DNA from: Dermatophagoides farinae
Taxonomy: Eukaryota; Arthropoda; Arachnida; Sarcoptiformes; Pyroglyphidae
Assembly (NCBI RefSeq): GCF_024713945.1
Contig: NC_134680.1
Coordinates: forward strand, 3,372,001-3,436,000
Length of the DNA: 64,000 nucleotides
Direction of reading: 5' to 3'
Position numbers and translations under genes: made by a program. Below the pieces are notes generated by a model, which saw only the letters and a program-made list of their open reading frames with translations, searched no databases and had not been told where the DNA came from. This document shows positions 23,601 to 38,500 of this stretch, in pieces. Position 1 is the stretch's first letter, and every line of letters begins with the position of its first letter.

Positions 23601-24916
23601 ATTTTTTTTTTTTGATCTGAATTATAAAAATTTCGATTTGATTATCATCGACTTCAACATTGAATCAAACGATAAAAAAAACGATGCCGACCACATTATA
23701 TTATATTCATTGAATGATTGAATGATGATAATAATACTATTATCAACATTTGAATGGCCAATTCAAAGTTCATTTATATTTGTCCATTCTATTTTTTTAT
23801 TGTTGAATTCGTTACTGATGATAATGGAATTGAATGAATCAAAAGAAAATTTTTTTTTTTTTTTGTATAATGACAAGAATAGAATTATAAATTTGTTTAA
23901 AATTGTACTAATATTATTATTTGTTCAGCAGCCGCTCACCACGCGAACCACCATGTTATACAATGTCAAACATTTTGTTGTTGCCGTTGTTATTATTTAA
24001 CTCAAAATTTTCAATGATGATTATGATGATGATGTTGACCAAACCATTCATATATCATACGTGAAACATTATTAGTGGTCACAGGTCATCATCATCATCA
24101 TCATCATCATTATCGTCAATGGCGGTGGCGGTTAATATATCTACAATGATGTGGCGGCATCGTTACAAACAAAACAAAACAAAACACTGGTAGTCATGAA
24201 TCAATGGAATTTCGATGTAAAAAAAAATCGGAATCAACATATATGAAAAAATATTCAATCGATCAATCAATCAATCAATATTCACAAACAAACAAAAGAA
24301 TTATTATTATGTAAAGAAGAACGAATAAAAAACGAATGAAACATTGTGTGTGTGTGTGTGAATTCGATTCGATTATTGATGATGATGGTGATGGTTTTTT
24401 TTTGTTAAATTTGTTGAATTTTTTTTTATTTAAATAAAAATTCCATTCATATGAGAGCGACAAATGTTCATAATCATCATCATCATCATCATTATCCATC
24501 GGGAAATTGTGGTGATAATAAAAGAAAAAAAAAATCCGAATGAATTCGAATCTCTTTGGTTTTTTTTTCCAGAACAGAAATTGTTTGCACGCGTCAAAAC
24601 CAAATTTTCAAACAAAACAAATAAATATGTAATGAATGATCAAAGAAATACCGATAATGCCTGCATACCAAACCTGTATTGATTTTCGTTATAATTCAAA
24701 TTTGGAATATATAAAAAAAAATATTTTTGTCATTCAATCAATCAATCATCAAACAACAACAAAATACAATCGACAACAATAAATCGTCACAATCGGTCAC
24801 CGACCTTTTTTTTCATTATTATTGTTGCAAACAAACAAACAAACAAACAAAAAAAACCACAAACCATTGTCATTATTCGATTTGAATCGATTCCTATTTC
24901 AAAATCATTAGTCCTA
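20609..24916. other. Intergenic stretch between riboflavin kinase and the Pax gene 3' end
   Basis: About 4.3 kb without a supported gene. Mostly A/T homopolymers, (GAT)n/(CAT)n runs (21418-21439, 24088-24110), a (GT)n run at 22029-22052, CA and GT runs near 23285 and 24345, an AGC run near 22420-22435, and CAAA runs near 24833-24853. Open frames here are repeat-derived. Confidence 0.55.
22029..22052. repeat. (GT)n microsatellite
   Basis: Perfect GT tract of about 12 units in intergenic DNA. Confidence 0.9.
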
Positions 24917-25258
24917 TTTATTTTAATTATTATCAAACATTCATTATTTTTGTTTTCACTTCCAATCACCAAAAAAAATGTATAATTATGAAATGACAAA
25001 TTTTTTTTTTTTGGTTTACTTTTGGTTTGGGAAAGAGGTGAAAGGGTAAGAGTGGACAGCTACATTGTACAGAATATAATAATGTTTACCAAATTACATT
25101 GTAATTGAATTATTGATTATCAATTATAGATGAAGAATTAAGAGAGAGAGAAAGAAAAAATTTGTGACTAGCACTTGATAAAGTAATAATAAATTGGTTA
25201 TCAATAATCAATAAAATTAATAATTATTGTTATGTATGAAATGGTGTACAATATAAAA

Positions 25259-28200
25259 TTAGTTAACTTTACTAAAAGCAGAATTGATTGTATTATTGGT
25301 GGAATTATTATTTTCCACACCATTCATTTGTTGTTGTTGCTGTTGTTGTTGTTGTTGTGAGTCAAATGAATTTGATTGTGTAAATTTTAAAAATGGATTC
25401 GAATGAAATCCAGCAGCTAATAATGCCTGATTATATTGATATAATGATATATCTAAATGACCGGGACCATAACCAATGAATGGATTCATCGCTGTTGTTA
25501 TTGAATTTGTTTGATGTGTTGATGTTGTTGTTGATGATGATGATGATGATGATGATGTGGAAGTAGGAATTGGAATCGAAATACCCGGATGATGTGGAAA
25601 TAGATGAGAATTATGATGATGATGATGATGATGATGATTATGAGGAGATCCAAACATTGCTGCAGCAAATTGATTAGTCGTCGTTGGATATGTTGTTAAT
25701 GTTGATGTTTCTGTTGTTTTTGGTGGTGGTGAATCTATGATGGATTTATCATCATCATCGTGGTTTATAATATGGTATGGTGAATCGACATTATTTTGTC
25801 CATTCATTTGATTATTATTATCGATTATTGTTGTTGATGATCGTCGACGTTGATGTTTTTGTTGTTGTTGTTGAAATGAATCGAATGAATCACAAGAATC
25901 ATTCGATGTCATATCAATCATCAATTCTGAACCATCATCATCAATTATTGAATCATTATCATTAAAATCATTTTGTCGTTGTCGTCTTTGTCGTTTATGA
26001 TCATCGATTGTTGTTGATGATTGTTTTTGTTGTCGTGGTGAACCATTCGATGAAGAATGATTCGATTCACCATGAATATAATAACTTTCATGTTGTTGTC
26101 GATAATAATCAGGTGAACCATCATCAGAATTTTCGTTGCCAACACCACTACCAATGTATTTCGATTGATTTGCATTCATACGTTGATGACGACGCCATTT
26201 AGCCCGACGATTACTAAACCAGACCTGAATTTTTTTTTGTTATGAAACGAAAATAAAAATAATAAGAATAAAATCAATCAATCAAGCAACAACAATTAAG
26301 ATTAATTTTAAAAACTGTTGCCAACGGATGGATAATGGTCATTTCATATATTTTCAGAAATTCATTTGATGACACAATTTTTTCATCATGATGTTAAAAA
26401 TCGTTCAAATGAATGTAGTCCAAAATAATCGCATTTTTACGACCAATTTAGTTTGAAATATATGGGCGCTATTGTCATCCAGTTATACAATTTAGTTTGA
26501 TCTTATAAATCTGCTGCTGTTCGAAAAAATCGTGCAACTACATTCAAAGAGATAATGATGATAATAATATTAAAAACAACTTAATCGATCTGACCAAAAC
26601 AACGAAAAACACCAAAGACATCATAAGATAATGATCTTAATGATGATGATGATGATGATAATCTCCTATTGGTCGCCCAATCGGACACACATTTCATTCA
26701 GCTATAATCATGATCTCGATTTTTCAAGAAACCTGAATGATATTTAAATTCAACCAAACCTAACAATGACACACTCATACAATGTGTGCGCCCATTGGAC
26801 ATCATCATCAAGTCAACTCCGTTAAAATTTGGCTGAAGTAAAAAAAAAATGATAATGATGATGATCATCGAATCGGTAACAATGGAAATGATCATTGGAT
26901 TTTTTTCTTTAAAACGATTTATTTTTTCCTTTTCTTCGTTTATTGTAAACTAAATTGATCATTTTTGAACAGAACTGGATGAAAACAGGAATACTTTACT
27001 ACGGATGTTCAAATGAAATGATCATCATATTGTCAAAAAGATGGCAATCTTCAACTAAAAAAAAAATTCCTATTTTTGATACGGAAATTTTTTTTTTATT
27101 TTGTTATTTTCAATAAACAATCACTCCAACATCATCAAGATCGAAACAAGAAAATTCACCGATCACAAATGGATTTAACGATAATGATTCAATGATGATG
27201 GAAATGGATTGAATGTCCTGAAAAATTTTTATTATTCGATTTTTAAGCTATTTTTATAACTAACTGATAGTTTTGTGGCTTTTTTCCAAAATTTTAAAAA
27301 TTTTTTTTTTTTTGGTTATTTCAATTACCTGTACACGAGCTTCAGATAATGATGTAGCCTGTGCTAAACGTTCACGTGTTGTTACACATGGATAATGTGT
27401 ACGTTCAAATTCTTCTTCCAATACTTCTAATTGTTCATGTGAAAATGTTGTACGATTACGACGAAATTTTGTTGCATTTGCAGCAGCCGCTGCTGATAAT
27501 AATGAATGATGATGATGATGAGAATGATGATGATGACCAGGATGTCCGGTTAATATAGCGGGATTTCCGGTTGGATCATGTCCAGTTGCAGCTGCGGCAG
27601 CAGCAGCAGCAAAAGCAGCGGCTGCTGCTGCAGGATTATTGATGCCCATAGCTGTAGCAAATGCATTTAAATGATGAGGATGTGGTGGGGGCAGCAATGG
27701 TAGTGATGGTTGATGGGCAGCATTCGGATATGTCGCTACATGACGATTTGATAGCAATGAATCTTGGATCGAATTTTCAGGAGATTGTTGTTGCTGCGAT
27801 GGTGATGATTTTCCATTACATAATGATGATTCTTTATTTTCATCTAATTTTTTTGCCGATTTTGGTGATGATGAACGTGATAATGATGATGATGATGATG
27901 ATGATACGGGTGATGATATATTCATTGCTGTTGTTGCCGGTGATTGTGATGATGGTGATCGATAATCAATTGATCCATTTTGTCTTTTATTATCATTATT
28001 ATTTTTATGACTATCTTCATAATTTTCTAGATCACGATGACGATTATCGTCGATTTTGTCGTCGCTGTTGTTGATGTCCGGTTGTAGATTGTCTAAATGA
28101 TTTTGAAAAAAAGTAGGAATCTAAATAATTAGGAATATTTTTTTGAATGATTTGGATTAATTAAAATAATTTGATCATTGATCATCATATTGCATGATAC

Positions 28201-31200
28201 TGATGATAATGATCAATGTACAATTTAGTGATTGTTGAATAGTTATATTATCATAAACACAAAATAGCAACCTACCTTTATTCATTGATGATGGTTGTGA
28301 TTCGTCTGTTTTAATCGATGGATTCCATAATGGTTTTTGTTTAACATTGTTTTCCTGTTGTAGTTGCTGTTGTTTCATCAATGATGGATCATTCTGTGAT
28401 AATTTTCCATTATTAGCCATTGCTGCCATTGCTAACATTTGATGTAATTGTTGTTGTGGAAGAAATTGTGCTAATTTCTGTTGTGTAATTTGAAAATTAT
28501 CGCCATTTGGATATGAGTGCATAGGTATTATCGGTGGTTTATTTGTTGTTTGACCATTTGGTGATTCACTACCACCATTCGTCTGTCCAAATGTAGCTGC
28601 AGCCATCCATGCTGCATATAATGGATTTGAAGCAGCTAATAATGGATTAACACCTGTAGCTGCAACGGCGGCGGCTGCTGCTGCTGCCGGAAGTATACCA
28701 TTTGGACCGGATGGTGGATTTGTTGCTGCTACAGCATTAGGTGTGGGAGTGGTAGTGGTGGGGGTGGCTGAATTCACAGATACAGGTGTTGTTGTTGTTG
28801 GTGATGATTGTTGTTGTTGTTGTTGATAATGTACGGCCGTAGCAGCAGCTGCAATCTGATAATTACGTGCAAATTCTGCGGCTGCACGTTCAGCAGCACG
28901 ATTTCTTAAGATACGATTTATACTAGATACCGATGGTGCTGTACTGTTAGTACATACGCCTATTATTATTTGAATTAAAAAAATTGAATTTTAAAAAAAA
29001 TTTTCAATAACTCTATAAGGTTGGAACAAAAATGTGAGTGATGGGGGGGGGGTTGGAAGTCTTTAACTATAGAATAACTATAGAATCATTTTATAGGATC
29101 ATTCAAAAAGAGCGATCTCATTTGTTCAATGGCTCCCGAATAATGTGATTTGTTATACACCGGGGATTGGCCAAATTTAAACAATTACCCATAATAATGA
29201 TGATCATACCCACACACGAATACAGTGAAAGATATAGAATGAATAGCAAACACAAAAGAAAGAAATTATTATAATCGATTACGCCCTCTCTATATAAATA
29301 TATATTGCTCCCTGTGATGTGAATTGTGCAACAAAACAGTATTATATAACTAGTTTGACTAGTGTTTTCTTTTTCTCTCTCTCTGTCTCTCTCAAAAGTC
29401 TTTAAATATAAACACAATTTGCGATAACCATGATCATTCATTCTGATAGAAATATTATATAGGTCTAAATTTATGACATATATTCATTCATGTCAATCAA
29501 ATCAATTGATCAAATCAATATAAAAATGGTGGTCATAATTTTTCAAAATGTCAAATGTTTAATGTTGATTTATATTCAATCAACTTGAAAAAAAGTAAAA
29601 TATTTGTTTTCATTACATACACACACACAAACAGACAGGTATAAATCATCGTCACGAAAAAAATCAGCCAACCCGAAATCCGAATATAACAACATCCAGT
29701 CAAACACTGTGTATGTGAAACAACAACAACAACAACAACAATAAAATACATCAAATATGAATACTTGATCTTCTTTCAGGTTGATTGATTTTTAAGATCA
29801 TAGATCAATATGATATTGCATTTGGATAAAAACAATTGGGCAATTAATCAATTTGATCGAAATGTGAAATCGAAACAAACAAAAAAAAAAGAAAATTTGT
29901 GTTTGTCCATTTTGTTTCGAATACTATTTCGATTGTTGATGATGATGGTGGTCCAAATGATAAGAACAATTGCGTTGAGACCCCCTCACAAAAAAATATG
30001 CATATTTAACTTAGAGTTGAAAAGAAATATTACAATCTAATTAGGGCACACTCGTCTACTAACGACACATGAGATAAACGAAAATTGATTTTGAAAATGA
30101 GAATTGAAAAAAAATTTTCACCGGTGTGTGTGTGTGTGTGGAGCTCATAATTCATAGGGATAGTTGTCAGTTAGCGTACATGACCTATACAGCCTATTTT
30201 TATCGGTTATTTTCGATCTAAACAGCAAAAAAAAACAACAACAAAGATCGATATCATCCATTTGATCGATTTTGGCTAAAAACAATTTGTTTCTCTTTTT
30301 CTTTCCTTGGCTACCGTTTTTGTTTTTGTTTTTCACTGGATTCTAATGTCGGGTATACACATGCATACATTCATCATCATTAAGATTATCGATTATATCA
30401 GACTATTATTATTACGGTATTTACGATTTATAATTGTATCACATAAATTAGGCGGGGATGAATTTGAATATTCAGAATTTATGTTTGTGTGACTGAAAAT
30501 AGCAAAATTGTTGTTGTTTTCATTGTCTGGGAACACAAACACACACACATATAAATGAACGAATGAACGAGAAGAAAAAACACAGGAAACGTGTGTCTCA
30601 TTCGTTCATTTATACTTACCAAACACATACACATTTAAATTAATTGTCACTTATGGTGAGACAAACAATTAATGCCTATGTGCTATCAACTAACTAACTA
30701 CATAGAGAGGTAAGCATTTCTGTTTTTTCGATACAAACACACACACATACACACACATCGATTTGTTTGAATCGAATCGATCAACCGTTTCTGTCGTTTG
30801 TAAAATATAGAACCACAAAAATTAAATTCATCAATATCAAAAATAAAAACAAAACAAAACAAAAAAAAATCGTTTACCTTCAGAAATTAAACGTTCGCGT
30901 ATTTCCCATGCAAATATGGTTGGATTTTCACGTTTATATTGTTCAATTTTTGCAACAACAGCAGGTGTAGCAACTTTTGGTTTGGAACCACCAATTACTG
31001 TTGATGGATGTTGATGTGATATAGCCGGTTGTGGTATTGGATGCGGCATATTTGCTGTTGATGATGATGATGGTGGTGGTGGTGGTGGTGGAAGATGATT
31101 TCCGACTACCGTTTGTGGTTGTTGATGATGATGATGTGATGGTGGAATACCAACAAATGGATTCAATGTATTGAATGTGTTGGCAGCACCACCACCAATA

Positions 31201-32539
31201 CTATTACCTGGTGGTAAAAAATTATTATTTTGTAAACCAGAACCAACACCGGGTAATATTCGTTGAAAAAATGCTTGTGCCATTGCATGTGCTTGTGTTT
31301 GGTGATTCAAATTATGATTATTCGATAATAATGATGGTGGTGATGGTGATGATGAAGTATTTGTTAAATTTAAATCATTTCTATTGCCGACATTAATATC
31401 TGAACGTTGATTGCTAGTTGCAGTAGTGGTAGTTGTTGTTGTTGTTGATGATGATGATGATGATGAAAATGGTGACGGCTGTATCATTGAAAATGATGGA
31501 TCAAAACGACCTGATAATAATAATGATGATGATTTAAAAAAAAAAATAAAAATAATTAGATCAAAAAGAAAAACTTGTAAAATCAACAGGATGATAATTA
31601 AAAATCGATTCAATTTACACATTATATAATATATAACACCGGAACTTTTGAATTTCAATTTCAATGAAAAAAAAAATTCATTCATAATATAGCCAACAAA
31701 AAATATACAAACACGCCTCAATCATCATTACACACACACACACACAAACATCGGACATCTGGCTACTTACCAAATAATTTGCCTAAAGCTGCATTCTGTA
31801 TGAATTGATTGGCAACGGCCAATTGTATATTAGCTGCAGCGGCAGCCGCTTTTATATTATCCATCATCAATGGTAACATCATTTGGGGTTGTTGTTGTTG
31901 TTGTCGATCTGTTGTTGTTGTTGATGTTGATGAATATTTATTCATTAACATTGTCATTGTTTCCAAATCCGGTTTTTGTTGTTGTTGATCCAAACAATTA
32001 TCATTATTATCATCATTTTGATCACAACTATTATGATCAATATCGGTTCGTTCTCCATCATCATCATTAGCATCATCATGATGATTATTTTGATTTTGTT
32101 GTGTTTGTGATGATGATTCATTTGGATTTTTATTAACATCACAATCATCAACAATATTTGATTTTGATATTTTCATTTCCGGTGTTGATATTCGAGAATC
32201 TGATGATGATGATGATGATGACGGTGACGGTGATGGTGAATTTCGCTTTATTCGTTTTTTCATTGTTTTCGATTGAATCGATGTACACGATGATTGTGAT
32301 GATGATCGACTACGATTCCATGATGATGATCGTTGTCGACGTCGTTGTCGATTATGATTATCCAAATCCATATTCTTATTATTAGTACCAATTAATCCAT
32401 CGATATTGAATTTCAGATTCGATTTAATTGATTGTGATTGATTTGGTGGTTGTGGTGGTGGTGATGATTGATCAACTACATTATCATGTTGATCAACATT
32501 AGTAATATTTGTAGCAACAGCAGTTCGTATGTCCATCAT
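25259..32539 (-). CDS. eyg: Eyegone-type Pax transcription factor (RED half-paired domain plus homeodomain)
   Basis: Five exons: 32539-31771, 31510-30878, 28959-28276, 28092-27329, 26224-25259. Phases match at every junction and give about 1271 aa. The RED subdomain near 430-500 reads [68 protein letters not shown]. The paired-type homeodomain near 905-965 reads [60 protein letters not shown], with Ser50 (WFSN), the Pax hallmark. The homeodomain intron falls between residues 46 and 47, a common site. There is no PAI subdomain, as in Drosophila Eyegone/Twin of eyegone, and RHQRMN after the domain also fits that subfamily. Poly-Ala, His, Gln and Ser runs fill the rest. The start is the first ATG pair at 32539; the frame is open to a TAG at 32616 that could instead be a splice acceptor from an upstream exon. 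Confidence 0.88.
26225..27328 (-). other. Intron 4 of the Pax gene (inside the homeodomain)
   Basis: 1,104 bp between GTAATT at the 5' side and CAG at the 3' side. Contains a (GAT)n run near 26640-26660 and A/T tracts; no coding or RNA gene seen. Confidence 0.75.
28960..30877 (-). other. Intron 2 of the Pax gene (inside the RED domain)
   Basis: 1,918 bp, the largest intron of this gene. It holds a G8 run near 29044-29052, a (CAA)n run near 29719-29741, CA/GT runs, and the perfect 17-bp-arm inverted repeat at 30550-30614. Confidence 0.75.
30550..30614. repeat. Inverted repeat, 17-bp perfect arms, 31-nt loop
   Basis: TATAAATGAACGAATGA at 30550-30566 and its exact reverse complement at 30598-30614. 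The loop contains a small CACA/TGTG stem. It sits inside intron 2 of the Pax gene. Could be a decayed MITE or a hairpin RNA; no flanking duplication is evident. Confidence 0.75.
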
Positions 32540-35500
32540 GTTTGGTTTATCCGTTCGATCAGTCAGGTTGTATAAATAACGGATATATATCTCAGGTATC
32601 GGAATGAACAATTTCTATGCAAATTTTGAAACAAACAAAAAATCAATTATAAAAAAAAAATTATCAACAAAATCATGTTTGTTGAATATATATATGGGGC
32701 GTTATTGATCACGATTACGGATGCTGTAAAAAAAACAACAAAACAAAAAACAAAATTGAATTTCTTCTAATTTTCCGCTATGAATCCATGAACATGCTCG
32801 AAGAATCGTAGACACACACTTGGGTTACTTTATTACTGACCAATCAATTTTTTTTTTATTTTCATTTGATTAAATCATGATTATTATCATCCAAAGAAAA
32901 AGAAAACATTAACGCATTTAATTATTTAAAACAACAAAATGAAAGAAAGAAAGAGAAAAAATGAAACTCATTAAAATAAAACAACAACAACAACAACAAC
33001 AACATCCTCGATGATCATCATGATGATTATCAAAGCTCAAAACAAAACAAAAGTTCATGATGATCATGATGAGCTTCTTGAATTTTCCAAACAAAAAAAA
33101 ATCGATTTAAAAAACACAATGAATATATACATGGAAAAAACAACGCTGGGTTCAAATTACTTCCAATCATCAGCTGAAATTCATTTATCAGTAAAAAAAA
33201 AATTCTCTGATGACTCTTGGATGATGATATAGTATGTAATATATTATAGTGGATTGGTGATGAAATGTGATTATGATGATGATGATGATGGTAGCGAATC
33301 AAATTAGCATCAATCATTATATCATCATCATCATCATCATCATCTTCAAGAAATGATCATTTTCAATCATTTTTTTTTGACCATGATCCAAAATCGTGGC
33401 CTACCATCATCATCTTTATCGTACAGGTGGTGATTACAATAACGAAAATCTTTGTCTTTATCTCATTTCAAAACCTAATAATCGAATATAATATCTTTTA
33501 ACCTAATCTATTCTTAAACCTGATCTAACCTTAATCATCATTGTTCGTGGCTATTATTATTTTGGCTAACCATCGTCATTTCAATCTTGATTTTGTGTGT
33601 GTGTGTGTGTAGGGCTATAAATATACACACCACATATACATATATCCATTTGTGTAATAATAGATATCGAACGTTTGAATGAAGATTCGATATGAATCAA
33701 ATGATTTCATTGAAATGAATTTATATTTTGAATATTTTCAAGTTTTTTTGTTTTGTTTCTCAAAATGATTATTATAATCCATCTTTGTCTTATTATCATT
33801 GTTATCAACATTGCCATCGATTTCGAATCGAATCGAATCGAATTCAAATTTCATAAACACGCAAATTCATAAAATGATAAGCATCATTGAAAGAATTTCA
33901 AAAATTTTTTTCGTTTTTTTTCTCATTGCTCAAAACAATTGTCAGATTCATTCAATCATTGTCTATTCTTTTAACATTTGATATTCACACATTTTGATCA
34001 AAAATGAAATGTCGGTAATGTCGATCGATTCGAAACCAATGAAAATGAATATAAATAAATAAATAAATAAATAAAAAACAATAAAAATTCAAAATCAGAA
34101 TGCCGCTCTTCAATAATCATATTATCCACAAAGAATACCATTATTTTGTCATGATGATGATTGTTTATTGTTGTTGTTGATGATGATCAACAAAGAGATG
34201 GTTGGACATTCGGATCCATCAAAGTTGATCATCACCCAATGAATTGTACACATGGAAAAAATTGTTCACTTCAAGCTTCTTCTCTTAATCATCATCATTA
34301 TCAGAAAGCCGCCATTACCATTATCCTCATCCTCATCATCATCATTTTGATCGAGATCGATTGTTAGCCAAATGGTCAAATAGTCATTTTGTTTTTTTTT
34401 TCATCTAATTCTTTTTTTTGTGGTTAGAATTCTTTTTTTCATTTTAAATTTTTTCATCCAAATGGGTGCTCACAATAATATAATGATCAACCATGATGAT
34501 AATGGGCGTTCTTTTGAACAGGGTGAAAATCGTGCATAAATGTTGATGATGCTTGTTGTCTGTTGTTGAGTAAGTAAGAGAGAGAGAGAGAGAGATATCC
34601 AAAATTCAATGTTTATCACCATTGAATTTCATCCCATTGAACATTACCATTACACCATTATATTATCATCATGATCAAAGAATGAATCACAAGCCGAAAG
34701 AGCAAAAAAAATCATTGACCAAAACAGGGTAAATGCTTTTTCAATGATGATAACGTTGATGATGATAGTTTGCCACAAATATCCATCAATCAAGGTCAGA
34801 AAAGATGAAAAAAAATAAATTATTTAAACATCAAAAAAACATTCGACAACAACAACAACCACCACCACCACCACTATCATCATATGAAATGAATGAAAAA
34901 AAAAATTTTCATCATTCTTTATATAATAATGATGATGATCATCACCATCATCATGACCATTGGTTGGTGTTTATTATGGTTGTCGCAATTCTTTATCTTT
35001 AAAAAAAATTGAACCGAAAATGGCCAATGTCCGTTTATCAGTATTGAATGATCAAGGAAAATTTTTCTTTTTTTTGTTACAAAGAATCAAAATTATCTTC
35101 TTGACCAAAAATATATGAAGGTGTTCAAATATGTGATGGCTAATGATGTTCACTGTGTGTGTGTGTGATTTACCTGATCTTTACCTGTTTAAAAGTTGAT
35201 TTTCTTTATCTTCATTCTTTATCATTATTTGAAATTCTTACTGATCAAGTAATAAAAAATAATAGTTATTCAATGGGTGCATATTATATCAAATTTTTTT
35301 TCTCTTGGACAAAATATCATTGAATTTATCTGAACTATCATCATAAAGTTTAAACAAACACAATCGCGTTTTTTTTTATTTAGCTACAAACATATAATTT
35401 TCATATTTTTTTTAACACATTTCAATAAACCTGACCATATAGTGAACATGCATATTCACCATAATCTACTTTTTAAGACTAAAATTTAAAATTGATTTTC

Positions 35501-38500
35501 ATAGTTACCATGTGAAACATATATTCAACATGATAAACAATTTCATCAATTTCACCATCACCAATGACCATTACTTACATATATAGCACAAACACATAGA
35601 ATATAAGACAGGTGACAAATGAGACAAATTTTTTCTTTTTACATACTTTCAATTTAAAGCTGAAAATGGAGATATCAAAGATTTTAAATTCTTCTACAAT
35701 GACAACTTATCCATCTTTAACTTAAAAAAATAATCAAACTTTTTACAAACTTTGTCAATCTCTGTCAAATTCATTCACATTGCTTGAGCATGTGTGTGTG
35801 TAGATTGAATTGATTTACTCAAAGATTATTTCAGATCATGCTCATGAACTTTCTAATAAAATATTCAAATTGTGAAAAATTTTTTTGACCATACCTAAAC
35901 CATCAACAGGCATTTATAAGTAAGTAAGTGATATGATTTCACTATTTTCTCATTAAGAAAACAGCAAATTCAATTTTGAAAGCGAATTTTTTTCTTTTTC
36001 TCTCTCTCTATTCATTCAATTTTCTTCTGATGATTTATGTTAAGGTGATTGGACTGTAGTTGTCCCAAAAAAAATGTGAGCAATCAAGCAAAAGACTAGA
36101 TTGATTGATAGATGGATAGATTGATAATAACAAAACGAATGATAATGATGATGATGATGATGATGATGATGGTCAAGAAAGAAAGAAAGTTCATTTCGCT
36201 AAACTGTAGAGAGTGAAAAAAAAATGTGCCCAAAAAGCAAAGAAAAAAAACCACCTGACAATTGACAATTCCGATTCTATTCATAAGCGAGTTTTTTTTT
36301 TGATTTATTTATTTTCATTCATTACTAGATATCGGCTTACAGTAATAGACTGTGTGTGTGTGTGTGTGTGCGTAAATAGATCAATCAAAATGATCAGATA
36401 TTCAGGTATATGGTAATGCAAACAAAAAAAAAAATTTATGGGCGGTGTTTTGTTTTGTTTTTAGTAAATAAAAAATGTTTCATTTCAATTATACAAATCT
36501 TATCATTTAAAAATTGAAATTCAAAAAAAAATACGTTTAATTTTTAACCTAATGATAATCATTTCTTTGTTCTATTATGAACAATCTTCTTCCTTCCCAT
36601 ACCTAGATCAAATATCTGCAGAATAAAAAGAAAGAAAAAAATTCTTTTTCAAAAAAAAAAACAAAAAGGTCAAATGTCATTCATTTTATTCACCACAACG
36701 ATTATGATTTATGAGGTGTTTTTTTTTCTCAACCAGAAGCGTGTGTGTGTGTGTGTAATGTAATGATGGTAAATTGTGAGAAACGATGATAAGGATGTTG
36801 ATGATGATGATGATGAAAAAAAACGAAATTTAAGTGGTCTAATCATCATCATCATCATCATCATCATAGCAATAACAACATTTTGAACATCTTTAAGAGA
36901 TGCAATTATAACATGTATAATCCATCCATAAATAAATGCATTTAATACATTAAAAATTTTGCTTGTAACTTGATCATCATCATCATGAGTCATTTTTTGT
37001 TTTCTTTTCAAAATTTGATTGATTGATTTTGATTGATACTTATTGCTTTGCGTAAATTGATTTCAATTCATTTCATCCATTACCGAATTTTTATATTAAC
37101 AAAAGAAAAACTGTTTATTTACTGCTGCTGCTAAATAATAATAAATAAAAAAATGTGTTTTTTCGGCATTTCTCTGTAATCCACCATAAAGCTTGAGGCA
37201 GCAATATCGAGCACTTGTTTTTTTTCTGCTAATATGGTACTGGCCAATGGCCATCAACATTCATAAAAATGTGTTTTATTTTATAATCTTTATTTTCTTT
37301 TCATCGAATCAATTTCCAAATGTAAGTGTGTAGGTGGAGTGTGCGGTGGCCAATCTTGAAATGAGCTATATAATGAAATTCATTATGATTATCTTAAGTA
37401 GCAATTGACCTTTGTTTTTAAAAAACATTTGACTTTTTTTTTATTATGATTAGCATACAGTAAAAAAATGAATCATTTCTTTTTTTCATTTGTCAATTGA
37501 TTTAAAACTGGCCATTATTCACGTGATTTGAATTCGTCATGAACATCAATTGAGTAAAGAGAAGAATTTAATAATTTTTTATTTAACAAACAAAACGTTA
37601 AATTTCGTAATCGTAATCATTGTTTGTTTTGTTTTTTTTTTGCTCAAAAAGACGATTAATAATTTCAATTCTTCATGACCGAAAATTATTCTCTCAATGA
37701 TAATGAGGATTGAACAAATTTTGGACATGATTCATAACAAATTGTGATATAATTATCATACGTTTTTTTGAAAATTATTTCATTGCAAAATGTTTTATTT
37801 ATTTAGTTATGTTGATTTAAATGAATTTCAAATGAGAAAATTCTTTTATTATTTTTTTTTGTTTGAATTCAAATTTTTTTTCTTTCTTTCTTCATCCTTA
37901 CATTATCTCATTATCATCATCATCATCATCATGATTAAGTTAATTAATGTAAACATTATTACATAATGTTCATTTGATAATGAATCTTTGATCATCATTA
38001 GGATCATGGGGACATTAAATCTGTGTTTAAAATTGATGAGAGAGAAAGAGAGAGAAGAGGTAAGAAACATGGGTTTACGAAACCCTTTAATAACCGAGAG
38101 AAAAAAAGATGTAATTCTCATTCTAGATAAATTATATCAAAAAAAAAAAAAAAAATTGACAATCCTTCATACACACACACACGACATGGAATCATTAGCA
38201 ATGGATTTTAGAAAAGAAAAATATTAAGATTTTTGTTTTTCTAAAATGACAATTTTGACCTTGAAATGAGAGGAATATATATGAAAAAAAGACATCATCA
38301 TCATCATCATCATCATCATTCATTCAGGATATAATAATTGTAATGTCATTTGAAATCATCAACGAAAATTTGTCACTTGAAATGATGATGATGATGATGA
38401 CATTTCCGATTATAATTTGGCAAATGAATTTTTTTTCTTTGTTATTGTTGTTGCTGCATTACTGGTTTCGATTCTGGTAATGTAGAATTGTGAAATTTAA

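Noticed and set aside
27361-28074. Plus-strand open frames opposite the Pax homeodomain exon
   Set aside because: Shadows produced by trinucleotide-biased coding sequence on the other strand.
38290-38320. Regular spaced CAT/ATC arrays that might suggest CRISPR-like or satellite structure
   Set aside because: Units are 3 bp with no spacers; they are ordinary trinucleotide microsatellites.
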